The notes beneath the pieces were generated by a model, which saw nothing but the letters and a program-made list of their open reading frames with translations, searched no databases and was not told the DNA's origin. 64,000 bases of DNA from Corynebacterium lactis RW2-5. GTDB taxonomy: Bacteria; Actinomycetota; Actinomycetes; Mycobacteriales; Mycobacteriaceae. The stretch covers positions 2,542,001-2,606,000 of the forward strand of contig NZ_CP006841.1 in the NCBI RefSeq assembly GCF_001274895.1, in the 5' to 3' direction. A program made the translations under genes and the position numbers. This document shows, piece after piece, positions 24,739-33,163 of this stretch (positions are counted from its first letter, which is position 1; each line of letters starts with the position of its first letter).

Positions 24739-25923
24739 CTATTTCATTGGACGGATTGGCAAATCCATGCGCAACTCAGCTCCGCCTTCCCCGCCACTGG
24801 CCCGCCTCAGCTCCACCGTGCCACCCAGCGCCACCGCTCGCTCTCTCAATCCCGCGATTCCAGTGCCAGGGGCGCGCTTACCGACGCCTCTTCGTTCCTC
24901 CTCTCTCAGTTCCGCCAGGCCGCGGCCATTATCCTGGACTCGCACGGTCAAGGTTCGCAGGGGCGACACCATCGCCGGCGCCAGCTCATTTGCAGTTATA
25001 GAGACCTCTACCTTGTCGGCGCCGCCGTGCCGAGTCGCATTGGTCAGCCCCTCGGCGACGCAATGGTATGCCAGCAGCGCCGTGGTTTCATCGAGCGGGC
25101 CAATATCAGGGGCATCCTCGGAGCCTAGATCCCGATTCAAGGCAACAGTCACACCCGAGTGCGCAATCAGTTCCTCCACAGCAGAGACCAGGCCGTTGTC
25201 GTAGAGAACCTGCGGGGCGATGCCTCGGACTACTCCCCGAAGCTGCGCTAGGGCCTGGGCAGCATTCTCGTCTGCGGCATCCAGGGCCGCCTTCAGCCCC
25301 TCCGGGTCTTTTGCAATTCGGGCGGCAGCCAGGTTGAGTTTCAGGGCGGTCAGGTGCTGCTGGGGTCCGTCGTGAAGCTCCCGTTCGATACGGTGGCGCT
25401 CCCCGGAAAAAGAGTCAATGAGGATGTCTCGGGAGCGGGTAACGTCCTCGCTTGACGGGGCGAGAATGACGCGCGCGAACCACAGCGATAACAGGCCTGA
25501 TCCGAGTGCGATGACGAGCGTCAAGGCCAAAACGATTGTGGCAAGGCCCCACGAGACGGCGATCTTCGGCGCCGGATCAGATACCGTCCACGAAAAGAAT
25601 TGCAACTGTTCCACGAGGAACGGGGCACCGTAGAGAACCCCCGAGGTGAAGCCACCTCCAAGCCACGCCACCAAAGCCACGAAACCAGTGCCTAGCTGCA
25701 CAATCAGGTTTCCAATCTGACGCACGTCGAACCACCGGCTGGCCTGCCGCGGCGGCACCGATTCTCCAGTCCACGCCGCAGCACAACGGCTAATCCAGTC
25801 GGCGCCGCGTGCTATCAGTGGAATCCAAGGAAGAAATACTAACGAGACGAAAAGTCCGGGGATAAATAGCACACCGAGGATAAAACTCCAGGCCAGGGCC
25901 TTTACACTTGTCTTTGTTTTCAT
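24739..25923 (-). CDS. Sensor histidine kinase (HisKA_3 type)
   Basis: A 394-residue membrane kinase. Two hydrophobic blocks (~10-38 and ~68-155) give about four transmembrane helices with short loops. The dimerisation/phosphorylation motif is E-R-E-L-H-D-G-P-Q-Q-H with His184, the classic HisKA_3 sequence. The ATPase domain has the N-box E-G-L-T-N-A-T-R-H-G and an intact D-N-G-R-G, followed by G-I-A-G-L-R-E-R, so it should be catalytically competent, unlike the divergent kinase at 576. The ATG at 25923 begins M-K-T-K-T-S. It diverges from the sirtuin gene across ~84 bases. The response regulator follows 23 bases later. Confidence 0.92.
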   Translation of the reverse strand: MKTKTSVKALAWSFILGVLFIPGLFVSLVFLPWIPLIARGADWISRCAAAWTGESVPPRQASRWFDVRQIGNLIVQLGTGFVALVAWLGGGFTSGVLYGAPFLVEQLQFFSWTVSDPAPKIAVSWGLATIVLALTLVIALGSGLLSLWFARVILAPSSEDVTRSRDILIDSFSGERHRIERELHDGPQQHLTALKLNLAAARIAKDPEGLKAALDAADENAAQALAQLRGVVRGIAPQVLYDNGLVSAVEELIAHSGVTVALNRDLGSEDAPDIGPLDETTALLAYHCVAEGLTNATRHGGADKVEVSITANELAPAMVSPLRTLTVRVQDNGRGLAELREEERRGVGKRAPGTGIAGLRERAVALGGTVELRRASGGEGGAELRMDLPIRPMK

Positions 25924-26007
25924 AGCTCTCAACCTAAAATAGGCTTCCGGGCAAAAGCAGTGGAGCTAACTCCCCATTTATCAGCCAGCAGGTGTAAAAC
26001 TGCGACT

Positions 26008-26979
26008 ATGCCCGGTTCGTTCCCCCAATCTGTCGCCGCCGACAAGAACTCCACTGCGGGCGCATCCATCGCACGCTCCCACCGGTCCGCTCTGCGTTCC
26101 ATCGCCCGTGTCGTCACGGAGACTGCGACTCCCACGCCACCGGACAAAGCCCTGGCCAGCATCGCCGAGATGCTTTCCGACGCTCCGGCCCTGGTACTCA
26201 CCGGCGCCGGGGTATCCACTGACTCAGGAATTCCCGACTATCGGGGCCCAAGGGGTTCCCTATCTAGGCATCGCCCCATGACTTACCAGGAATTTCGCTA
26301 CGATTCGGCTGCGTCGCACCGTTACTGGGCCCGCAGTTTCGTCGGCTGGCGAATAATGGATCGGGCGCGCCCGAACAGGACTCATTTTGCCATTGCGGAG
26401 TTGGAACGACACGGGTTCGCAAGGGGCGTCGTCACGCAAAATGTGGATGGGCTGCACGCCCAGGCGGGGACGAAAAACGTGGTGCCCCTGCACGGCGACC
26501 TGGCGACTGTCATCTGCCTCTACTGCGGAAGCCGCGAAGACCGAGAGCGTTTCGACGCCCGCCTAGCTTCAGCGAACCCAGGTTTTTTGGAGCGGGCCCG
26601 CGTGGATGAGGCCAGTGTGAATCCGGACGGCGACGTTGACCTCAGCGCGGCCCTGGTCAAAGCGTTCCACATGGTCGGGTGCGAGCACTGCGGGTCAACG
26701 ATGCTGAAGCCGGACGTGGTGTACTTCGGCGAACCGGTGCCCGCCGACCGCAAGGAGGCAGCGACAAAGATGCTGGAAGAAGCGGGATCACTGTTGGTGG
26801 CGGGATCGTCGCTAGCGGTGATGAGTGGGTACAAGTTCGTCATCGACGCCCAGCGTGCGGACAAGCCGGTCGCCGTCATCAACGGTGGCCCGGGCCGGGC
26901 GGATGGGCGCGTGCAAACGCTGTGGCGTACTCCCGTGGCGCCCGCGTTCGACGCGCTGCTAGACGCTCTAGATATTTAG
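26008..26979 (+). CDS. NAD-dependent protein deacylase (sirtuin)
   Basis: A 323-residue sirtuin that removes acyl groups from lysines using NAD+. The NAD-binding motif G-A-G-V-S-T-D-S-G-I-P-D-Y-R-G, the T-Q-N-V-D-G-L-H motif, the catalytic His in V-P-L-H-G-D-L, and two zinc-binding pairs (C-L-Y-C and C-E-H-C) are all present. A stretch of ~40 residues separates the zinc pairs, longer than in minimal bacterial sirtuins. The N-terminal ~60 residues lie outside the domain. The ATG at 26008 sits about seven bases after a TAAAACT element, compatible with a leaderless transcript; a longer open frame begins at 25960. It is divergent from the histidine kinase and convergent with the MFS transporter. 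Confidence 0.93.
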   Translation: MPGSFPQSVAADKNSTAGASIARSHRSALRSIARVVTETATPTPPDKALASIAEMLSDAPALVLTGAGVSTDSGIPDYRGPRGSLSRHRPMTYQEFRYDSAASHRYWARSFVGWRIMDRARPNRTHFAIAELERHGFARGVVTQNVDGLHAQAGTKNVVPLHGDLATVICLYCGSREDRERFDARLASANPGFLERARVDEASVNPDGDVDLSAALVKAFHMVGCEHCGSTMLKPDVVYFGEPVPADRKEAATKMLEEAGSLLVAGSSLAVMSGYKFVIDAQRADKPVAVINGGPGRADGRVQTLWRTPVAPAFDALLDALDI

Positions 26980-27005
26980 GCCGTCTGGCCCAGCGAGCCC
27001 TTCCC

Positions 27006-28340
27006 CTAATCCAGCGTGTAGCGACGCAGCTTCTCACCGGATCTCTCCTGCAGCTCAAAGTCAATCATGGTGTCGCGCCCGACAATGAAGCCCATCACCG
27101 ACAGCAGCAGCGTCGTGCCAAAAAGGACCCACAGGATTGGACCCCAGTTGTGCAGCGCGCCTGCGGCCACGCCGACCAAAAACGGCCCCAGCGCGGAGAG
27201 CAAATACCCCACTGGCTGGACGAACCCGGAGAGCCGGGCGGTCAGCACGTGGCTGGCAGTGCGCGCGGGAATGAGGGCGATGGCCATCGGGAAGCAGAAA
27301 CCGCCGACGCCGAGCAGGAGCGCTGCGAGCATCGCGAACCAACCGGGCAGAGCGTCCGCACCCCGGTGGCAGAGCAGAATCATCAGTAAGTATCCCGCAG
27401 CGAAAATCAACGCAAGGCCTGAGCCAACAAAGGACAGGCGTTTTGTCCTCGCGATTAGTGGTGGCATAACCAGGCCACCCACAATACCGAGTCCTTGCAC
27501 AAACATTGATGCCCACGTCGCCAGGCTGGCGCTCACACCGGAGTCGATGAGCATTTTCGGCAGCCAACCCATGAGAAAGTAGGCGTTCATGGACTGCACG
27601 CCGAAGAACACGACCAGCGCTACAGCGGTCGGAGACTTCCACACCGGCACGTTGACGCTGCCGCTGGGCGGGGCCGCAGGGTAGTCGTGCCCGAGCTTCG
27701 CCCACATCGGCGCCCACAGCACCAGCTGCACGAGCGCCACCACAGCCCACGCCGCCAGCGCGAGCTGCCACATCGCCATTCCGCCCCCGCTTGCCGACAC
27801 CGCATTGCCCTGTTCCCCGCTCTGGAATAGCAGTGCCGTCGCGGGGCCCAGGCCTCCACCAACTGCGAGGAAGCTGGAGTAGATGACCATCAGCGTGACG
27901 ACGTTGCGTCCTCCGTGGACCTTCACCCAGGCGGGCAGGAGCACGTTGGCCAGGGCGATGCCCGCCACTGATAGCAGCGTGAGCAGTAGGAAGAGCCAGA
28001 TGTTGCTGACCCAGGGGCGGATTGCGAGCCCCATAAAGAGCATGACCGCGCCCACTGCGAGGGCGCCGGTGAGGCCGAGCCGCTTCGCGACTGCTACCGC
28101 CACCAGCCCGACCAGAAAGAATGCAAGGCCGGGAAGTGCCGTAATGACTCCACCGAGGGAAGGCGATGCGTCCATGGCAGCGAGGATGTCGTCGAGGACG
28201 GGACCGACGGAGGAGATGCTGGGGCGCAGGTTCAGCGCCGCAACGATGACCGCGATGACGGCCAAAGTGCCTCCGACCTTAACGGCTGCACCGCGGTTTT
28301 CGTGATCCCGGCCCTGGTTTTCCTCTCTCACCTCTGCCAT
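27006..28340 (-). CDS. MFS transporter, CynX/NimT-like
   Basis: A 444-residue membrane protein with about twelve helices from residue ~22 on. The R-P-S-I-S-S-V-G-P segment at the end of the first helix and the overall pattern match the cyanate/nitroimidazole (CynX/NimT) subgroup of major facilitators. The substrate cannot be predicted. The N-terminal ~20 residues are charged and cytoplasmic. The gene stands alone between convergent sirtuin and a divergent small-protein gene 248 bases away. No regulator lies adjacent. Confidence 0.85.
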   Translation of the reverse strand: MAEVREENQGRDHENRGAAVKVGGTLAVIAVIVAALNLRPSISSVGPVLDDILAAMDASPSLGGVITALPGLAFFLVGLVAVAVAKRLGLTGALAVGAVMLFMGLAIRPWVSNIWLFLLLTLLSVAGIALANVLLPAWVKVHGGRNVVTLMVIYSSFLAVGGGLGPATALLFQSGEQGNAVSASGGGMAMWQLALAAWAVVALVQLVLWAPMWAKLGHDYPAAPPSGSVNVPVWKSPTAVALVVFFGVQSMNAYFLMGWLPKMLIDSGVSASLATWASMFVQGLGIVGGLVMPPLIARTKRLSFVGSGLALIFAAGYLLMILLCHRGADALPGWFAMLAALLLGVGGFCFPMAIALIPARTASHVLTARLSGFVQPVGYLLSALGPFLVGVAAGALHNWGPILWVLFGTTLLLSVMGFIVGRDTMIDFELQERSGEKLRRYTLD

Positions 28341-28497
28341 AGATGTATAACCTACTCCCGTATCTCTGCTGACACATCACCGTTATTGAAGAACCTCGCA
28401 CGCGAGAAACTAACGCAGGGCCCGCCCACACTATTGAAAATAGTTCTCAATATCACTCTGACCTGCAGATTTCACCCCACACCCCCTTGCATCGAAC

Positions 28498-28513
28498 ATA
28501 CCCCACGGGGTAT
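28498..28513. promoter_or_regulatory. CsoR/CstR-type operator-like palindrome
   Basis: ATACCCCACGGGGTAT is a perfect 7-bp inverted repeat with a 2-bp centre. C-tract/G-tract palindromes of this shape are bound by CsoR-family repressors sensing copper(I) or persulfide. It lies 75 bases before the start of the small Cys-rich protein gene, near the expected promoter. No CsoR-family gene is present in the window. Confidence 0.6.
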
Positions 28514-28588
28514 TGTAGGGACGTCGGGCGCAATCCCGCTACCCACTCGCCAAACACTTAAGCTCAATACCTAAGGAGCACCTCACCT

Positions 28589-28768
28589 ATGTGTCGCCCA
28601 GTAGAATGCAACGTTTGCCACAAGACCACGTGGGCTGGCTGCGGTCAGCACATCGCGCAGGTCAAGGCCATGGTTCCCGCCAACCAGTGGTGCGACGGAA
28701 AGCACACCCAAGCAGAGATTGAAGCCTCCGGCGCCAACCGGGGCTTCCTCGGTCGCCTATTCGGATAG
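28589..28768 (+). CDS. Small Cys/His-rich protein, probable metal binder
   Basis: A 59-residue protein. It opens M-C-R-P-V-E-C-N-V-C-H-K-T-T-W-A-G-C-G-Q-H and later has W-C-D-G-K-H, giving five Cys and three His in under 45 residues, an arrangement suited to zinc or copper binding. Similar short proteins with a C-x-x-C-x-K-T-T-W-x-G-C-G-x-H core are widespread in actinobacteria, but I know of no assigned function. AAGGAG lies about ten bases before the ATG. A CsoR/CstR-type palindrome sits upstream, so copper or sulfide stress control is the inferred role. A strong hairpin terminator follows within 50 bases, making it a single-gene unit. It is not in a longer open frame on either strand. Confidence 0.8.
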   Translation: MCRPVECNVCHKTTWAGCGQHIAQVKAMVPANQWCDGKHTQAEIEASGANRGFLGRLFG

Positions 28769-28813
28769 CAGCCCAACCGCACTACCAGCGGCGAAAATCC
28801 ACAACTTACAGAC

Positions 28814-28870
28814 ATCGGCCCTATTTGGGCGTGGTCATACTTTTGACCGCGCCCAAATAGGGCCGATTTT
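28814..28870 (+). terminator. Strong hairpin terminator
   Basis: A very long stem (ATCGGCCCTATTTGGGCG paired with its complement ending at 28867, extended inward by GGTCA/TGACC with one mismatch) is followed by TTTT. It should end the small Cys-rich gene transcript and may also act on the opposite strand. Confidence 0.85.
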
Positions 28871-28919
28871 CCGTACAACCTCCCACAACATCTCGATAAG
28901 GCGTTAACTTTCTACCGTC

Positions 28920-28935
28920 ATAACTTGAAAGTTAT
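28920..28935. promoter_or_regulatory. Perfect 16-bp palindrome upstream of the YhgE operon
   Basis: ATAACTTGAAAGTTAT is a perfect 7-bp inverted repeat with a 2-bp centre, in an AT-rich stretch that probably contains the promoter. It is a candidate repressor operator (TetR-like in shape), 178 bases before the start of the downstream gene pair. No matching regulator gene is nearby. Confidence 0.5.
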
Positions 28936-29113
28936 TTATAGTTTCAGTTCTAATCTGATAAGCACTTCAACAATTCCGTTGCCCTTGCGTATAGCCCCGT
29001 CGCCCAACAACGACGACGGACGACAGCCAGAGCAGCACCCCTAGCGTCATGCACCGTTGAGCTCGGCCGAGCCCAGCGACATGCTCCGCCACGCAAGAAC
29101 TACAGAGGACGAC

Positions 29114-30031
29114 ATGAGTGAGACCACGCCCAAGGCACCGGAAACGCCAGACGCGGCGACGCCTCCTGCGATCATCGCCAAGGACCTCTCCCTCGCAGCA
29201 GAAGGCGGCCCCGTCTATGGCCCGCTGACCTTCACGGTCCCGAACCAAGGAGTTACCATTCTCTCTGGCAAGGGCGGCAGCGGCCGGACAGCCCTCGCCC
29301 TGACCCTCGCGGGCAGGATGAAGGCCGATTCCGGAACGCTGGAAGTCCTGGGCCACAGCAAGCTCCGCGACATCCGCACCCGAGTCGCCATCGCAGGCGT
29401 CGAACAGGTAGACCTCCTCGACCGCGATGTCACCGTGCGCACACTCCTCAGCGAGCACCTGAATTGGTCACTGCCCTGGTGGCACCGCGCAAAGAAGGCC
29501 GACGAGGAGTACCTCGAAGACATCGCCGGCGCCGTTTTCGGACCCCGAAGCCTGCCCCCCATCGACGCCTACGTCTCCGCACTACCTGGCCTCGACCGAC
29601 ACCTGCTGCGCATGGCCCTGGCGCTGCAGCCGGCACACGGGCATGACACCGAGTTGCTCGTGATCGACGACCTCGAGCAGATCCACGAAATCGCCGACCG
29701 CAACCTTCTGTTGCTCCGCGTGGGCGAGATCGCGAAGGACATCCCGGTCGTCGTCAACGCAACGAACCCAATCCCGGACAATCTCATCGACATCGGCGCG
29801 AACGTGGAGCTCGACACCGACCGCAGCCATATTCACCCGGAGCACACCGGCAACTCCGAGGTCCGGAGCCACTTGAAGAAGGCCCGTGAAGCCGCGGAGA
29901 AGTTGATTCACGATGCGCCGCAAGCACCGTCGGCAAGCGGAGGGCCGCGGCACGCGGCAGGCGACAATCCGCGACAGCACACACGGAAACACCACGCAGG
30001 AAACTCGCAGGCAGAAGGGGAAGAACAGTAA
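29114..30031 (+). CDS. Degenerate ABC ATPase-like protein paired with YhgE
   Basis: A 305-residue protein with the overall order of an ABC ATP-binding domain but altered active-site motifs. The P-loop reads G-K-G-G-S-G-R-T, so the catalytic Lys is Arg. The signature position reads V-S-A-L-P-G-L-D-R instead of L-S-G-G-Q. Walker B ends L-L-V-I-D-D, with Asp replacing the catalytic Glu. The C-terminal ~60 residues are Gln/His/Gly-rich and hydrophilic. ATP hydrolysis is therefore doubtful; a structural or regulatory partner is more likely. The ATG at 29114 has an AGAGGA site upstream and is preferred over an earlier open frame. Its stop overlaps the YhgE start (TAATG), so the two proteins are made together and probably form a complex. 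A GTCGGCAAGC word is near its end. Confidence 0.75.
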   Translation: MSETTPKAPETPDAATPPAIIAKDLSLAAEGGPVYGPLTFTVPNQGVTILSGKGGSGRTALALTLAGRMKADSGTLEVLGHSKLRDIRTRVAIAGVEQVDLLDRDVTVRTLLSEHLNWSLPWWHRAKKADEEYLEDIAGAVFGPRSLPPIDAYVSALPGLDRHLLRMALALQPAHGHDTELLVIDDLEQIHEIADRNLLLLRVGEIAKDIPVVVNATNPIPDNLIDIGANVELDTDRSHIHPEHTGNSEVRSHLKKAREAAEKLIHDAPQAPSASGGPRHAAGDNPRQHTRKHHAGNSQAEGEEQ

Positions 30032-32172
30032 TGATCTCCGGTCTCCACATCGGCACTGAGCTGCGCCGATTCAACCGATTCAAGCTCTCCCGCGTCGCCA
30101 TCCTAATCATGTGCGTGATGCCCATCCTCTACTCCACCCTCTACCTGTGGAGCTATTGGAACCCGTTCGGGCAGATTGACCGCGTGCCCGTCGCGCTAGT
30201 CAACTCCGACCGCGGCACCACCGTCGAGGGCAAGCAACTCGAGGCGGGCAAGGAGGTCGCCGACGGCCTACTCGAGGATAAGTCTCTGAACTGGCAGAAG
30301 GTTTCGCACCAGGAGGCCATCGAGGGTGTGCGCGAAGGCCGCTACTACTTCGCGGTAGAGCTGCCGGAGGACTTCTCCCAGGCCATCGCGTCGCCGGCAC
30401 AGAAGGACAACCCGAAGCCGGAGAAGGCGACCCTGCAGGCAACCTATAACGACGCCAACGGCTACCTCTCCACTATGATCGGCGAGAACGCCATGCGCGT
30501 GGTCATCAACGTTGTCGGCGAGAAGATTGGCTCGCAGGCGGTGGATAAGCTGCTGGTCGGCCTGCTCGACGCGGGCACCGGCATCGGCCGCGCCGCCGAC
30601 GGTTCCGAGAAGCTCGACGCGGGCATCGCCAAGCTTCACGACGGCTCCGGCGAGCTCTCCGACGGCCTCCACAGGGCGAAGGATGGCACCGCTCAGCTTG
30701 CCGATGGCACGGACCAGCTCGTCGACGGCACCGGCAAGCTCAAGAACGGCTCCTCCCAGCTTGCCGATGGCACGGACCAGCTCGTCGACGGCATCGACCA
30801 GCTCGCTGCCGGCGTGGGTGCCGCGGCGGGCACTATCAACGATGTCCAGAGCAAGGCCGATGCGCTGAAGTCCCAGGTCGACGCGTTCGGAGGCCGCGTG
30901 AGCGCCGCAGCGAACCAGGTCGCGCAGCTGGAGTCGGTGGCGCGCGGAGCCTCGGAAGCCCAGGGGCAGTCCGCGGGCGAAGTTCGCCGAGTGGCGGACA
31001 GCCTGGCCGGGCTCCCCGACCCGGTGAGCCAGGATGCCGCGAAGCGCCTGTACAACTTGGCGGATCAGTTCGATTCCCACGGCCTCGGCCCGAAATCGGA
31101 CGCGATGGCGAAGGTCGACCTGGTCACCGGTGGCGTTCGCGACCTAAATGCCCAGTTCAACGATCCTGATTCAGAGCTGCGCGGGGCCTTCGGCAAGGTC
31201 AGCGACGGCATCGCGAAGTTCGGCCAGCTCCAGGACGGTGTCAATCGCCTGCAGGACGGCTCGCACCGCCTGCGCGACGGCGCCCACCAGCTCGATGACG
31301 GAATCGGTCAGCTCCAGGACGGCGCGGTACGCCTCCAGGACGGCTCCCACCAGCTCCGCGACGGCAGCGTGAAGCTAAGCGACGGCGCGGACCGCCTGCG
31401 CGATGGGCTGGGCCAGGCGCACGACGGCAGCCAGGAACTTTCCAAGGGGCTGCGCGAGGGCGCCGACTCCGTGCCCACGTGGACGCCGACACAGCGCAAG
31501 GACATCGCCTCTGTCATGGGCGGGCCGGTGCAGGTCTCCGACCACAACGATGCCGGCAGCAACACCTTCGGCGCGGGACTGGCCCCGTTCTTCTTCGCGC
31601 TGTCGCTCTACATCGGCGCGATCATCATGTTCTTCCTACTCAAGCCGATCCAGCGCAGGGCAATCGCCTCGGGCATCTCGCCCCTGCGCGCGGCAATCGA
31701 CGGCTTCCTCTCCCCCGCAGTCATCGGTGTTGCGCAGGCTCTCGCTGTCGTCGGGCTGACGCTGCTGGCAACGCCGCTGCAGGCCTCTACCGTTGCGGGA
31801 CTGACGGCCTTTGGCATCCTGGTTTCGCTGATGTACGTAGCCTTCAACCAGATGTTCCTCACCCTGCTGGGCACGGGCCCGGGCCGCGTGGCGTCGATGG
31901 CGTTTTTGATGATTCAGCTGGTTGCCTCCGGCGGCCTATACCCCATCGAGACTGAGCCGAAGGTTCTGCAGTGGATCAACCCGTTCATGCCGATGAAGTA
32001 TGCGGTCGACGGCTTCCGTCAGGTCCTCTACGGGGACTTCGACTCGCGCCTGCCAATCGCCATCGTGGCGCTTGTCGGGTTCATGGCATTGGCGCTGGCC
32101 ATCACCGCCTTTGCCGCCGCTCGCGATAGAACATGGACGATGAAGAAGCTGCATCCGGCAATCCAGATGTAG
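30031..32172 (+). CDS. YhgE/Pip family membrane protein
   Basis: A 713-residue protein of the YhgE/Pip (ABC-2-like, phage infection protein) family. One N-terminal helix (~20-42) is followed by a large extracytoplasmic domain of about 470 residues, then five or six helices in the last ~200 residues. The outer domain has two long runs of seven-residue-spaced repeats of the type L-x-D-G-x-x-Q (about residues 190-260 and 395-480), which should form an elongated coiled stalk. Relatives include EsaA of type VII secretion and putative exporters. No esx genes are nearby, so a secretion role is unsupported here. Its start overlaps the stop of the ATPase-like gene. A role in envelope transport or efflux, controlled by the upstream palindrome, is an inference. 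Confidence 0.85.
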   Translation: MISGLHIGTELRRFNRFKLSRVAILIMCVMPILYSTLYLWSYWNPFGQIDRVPVALVNSDRGTTVEGKQLEAGKEVADGLLEDKSLNWQKVSHQEAIEGVREGRYYFAVELPEDFSQAIASPAQKDNPKPEKATLQATYNDANGYLSTMIGENAMRVVINVVGEKIGSQAVDKLLVGLLDAGTGIGRAADGSEKLDAGIAKLHDGSGELSDGLHRAKDGTAQLADGTDQLVDGTGKLKNGSSQLADGTDQLVDGIDQLAAGVGAAAGTINDVQSKADALKSQVDAFGGRVSAAANQVAQLESVARGASEAQGQSAGEVRRVADSLAGLPDPVSQDAAKRLYNLADQFDSHGLGPKSDAMAKVDLVTGGVRDLNAQFNDPDSELRGAFGKVSDGIAKFGQLQDGVNRLQDGSHRLRDGAHQLDDGIGQLQDGAVRLQDGSHQLRDGSVKLSDGADRLRDGLGQAHDGSQELSKGLREGADSVPTWTPTQRKDIASVMGGPVQVSDHNDAGSNTFGAGLAPFFFALSLYIGAIIMFFLLKPIQRRAIASGISPLRAAIDGFLSPAVIGVAQALAVVGLTLLATPLQASTVAGLTAFGILVSLMYVAFNQMFLTLLGTGPGRVASMAFLMIQLVASGGLYPIETEPKVLQWINPFMPMKYAVDGFRQVLYGDFDSRLPIAIVALVGFMALALAITAFAAARDRTWTMKKLHPAIQM

Positions 32173-32265
32173 CCGAAATGCCGTCGGCTTCGAGTCCCGT
32201 TGTCCTATCCTGAGGTAGACACGAAATTTTTTGAAATTTCTATGGAAGAGGATTCTTAAAGGACC

Positions 32266-32745
32266 ATGGTTGAACCGATTTCTGACTCAATGCTCATCGC
32301 CTACGACGGCTCGGAGGAATCCAAGCGTGCGCTGGAATACGCAGGTCAGCTCCTACGGGTTAAGAAGGCCTACATCCTCACCGCCTGGGAGCCGCTGCAG
32401 CGCCAGGCCGCCCGCACGGCCGGCGCCTCCGGCATGATGCAGCCCGACTGGGACTCCACCACCGAAAACGGGGACCCCGCCCACGACGAGGCCGTCGCCA
32501 TCTGCCGCGAGGGCGTCGCCGTGGCCGCTGACGCCGGCTTCGTTGCGGAGCCGTACCTGGTCGAGACTGAGACCACCATCTGGTCCGCGATCGTCGATGC
32601 CGCCGAGGAGCTCGACGCTGGCGTGATTGTGTCAGGCACCCGCGCCCTGACTGGATTCCGCGGCCTGTTCTCCGCGTCGACGTCTGATGCCGTCGTAAAG
32701 AATGCCGGCCGGCCGGTGCTGATTGTGCCGGCGGCGAAAGACTAA
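32266..32745 (+). CDS. Universal stress protein (UspA family)
   Basis: A 159-residue single-domain Usp. The N-terminal strand S-M-L-I-A-Y-D-G-S-E-E-S opens the fold. A C-terminal nucleotide-binding motif appears as I-V-S-G-T-R-A-L-T-G-F-R-G-L-F-S-A-S-T-S followed by R-P-V-L-I-V-P, close to the G-x2-G-x9-G-[ST] consensus of the ATP-binding subgroup but lacking the second canonical Gly. An AAAGGA site precedes the ATG. It lies 93 bases after the YhgE gene and may be separate. An A/T-rich hairpin overlaps its stop codon. Confidence 0.9.
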   Translation: MVEPISDSMLIAYDGSEESKRALEYAGQLLRVKKAYILTAWEPLQRQAARTAGASGMMQPDWDSTTENGDPAHDEAVAICREGVAVAADAGFVAEPYLVETETTIWSAIVDAAEELDAGVIVSGTRALTGFRGLFSASTSDAVVKNAGRPVLIVPAAKD

Positions 32746-32770
32746 AAGTTTTTCAGGAAAACTTTTAAAA
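32744..32770 (+). terminator. Weak A/T hairpin after the stress-protein gene
   Basis: AAAAGTTTT (32744-32752) pairs with AAAACTTTT (32758-32766) around a five-base loop, starting within the stop codon. The stem has one G-C pair only, so termination strength is doubtful. Confidence 0.45.
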
Positions 32771-32926
32771 ACTTCACTGCGCGATACAAAATCAGTTATT
32801 CTTCTGACCATTGCTTACCTGCGTGTCCCCGCATTGGGGGAAACCACACGGTTTTACTGGAGTCACAGGAGCCAGCGGGTATAGTTTCCTTTCAGGTTTG
32901 ATTTATATGTAACGAGGAGTCTTCAC

Positions 32927-33121
32927 ATGGCGTACGAGACTGATTCCGAACCACGTCGCAGCATCGGTCCGGCACTTGCCTCCGCCCTCATCGGCGCCCT
33001 GCTCGGTGGTGCGATTATTTTCGGCCTCGGCCAGGCTCTGACCGAGGACCAAATCCCGGAAGCTCAGGCCGTTTCCGCTGATCAGGCCCTTCTTGGCGGC
33101 GTCGAGTACGGCCAGCGCTAG
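32927..33121 (+). CDS. DUF2613 small membrane protein
   Basis: A 64-residue protein with one transmembrane helix (~13-38, rich in Gly and Ala) and a short extracytoplasmic tail. It matches the DUF2613 family found directly upstream of aftD in corynebacteria and mycobacteria (the Rv0236A position). A GAGGAG site precedes the ATG. The aftD start follows after 42 bases, so the two are likely co-transcribed. Function is unknown; constant linkage suggests a small partner of the arabinosyltransferase. The 180-base gap upstream, with an ATGTAA-type AT stretch, is the probable promoter region. Confidence 0.87.
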   Translation: MAYETDSEPRRSIGPALASALIGALLGGAIIFGLGQALTEDQIPEAQAVSADQALLGGVEYGQR

Positions 33122-33163
33122 GCAAACTCTGCTATTCGTAGCCGAACCGACCTGCAGCTAGAC

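Larger units (their letters stand above)
28769..29113. other. Regulatory gap between the small Cys-rich protein and the pseudo-ATPase gene
   Basis: This 345-base gap holds the terminator at 28814-28870, the palindrome at 28920-28935 and the presumed promoter of the 29114-32172 gene pair. A longer nested repeat (TAACTTTC at 28905-28912 with GAAAGTTA at 28927-28934) overlaps the palindrome. No additional gene is evident. Confidence 0.6.

Noticed and set aside
30600..31460. The L-x-D-G repeats of the YhgE protein taken as a DNA tandem repeat
   Set aside because: The repeat is at protein level with varied codons, as expected for a coiled stalk, not a recent DNA repeat array.
32767..32926. Hairpin-like sequence resembling a structured RNA before the DUF2613 gene
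   Set aside because: Short CGTGT/ACACG and CCCC/GGGG pairings only, and no match to a known RNA such as the signal recognition particle RNA.
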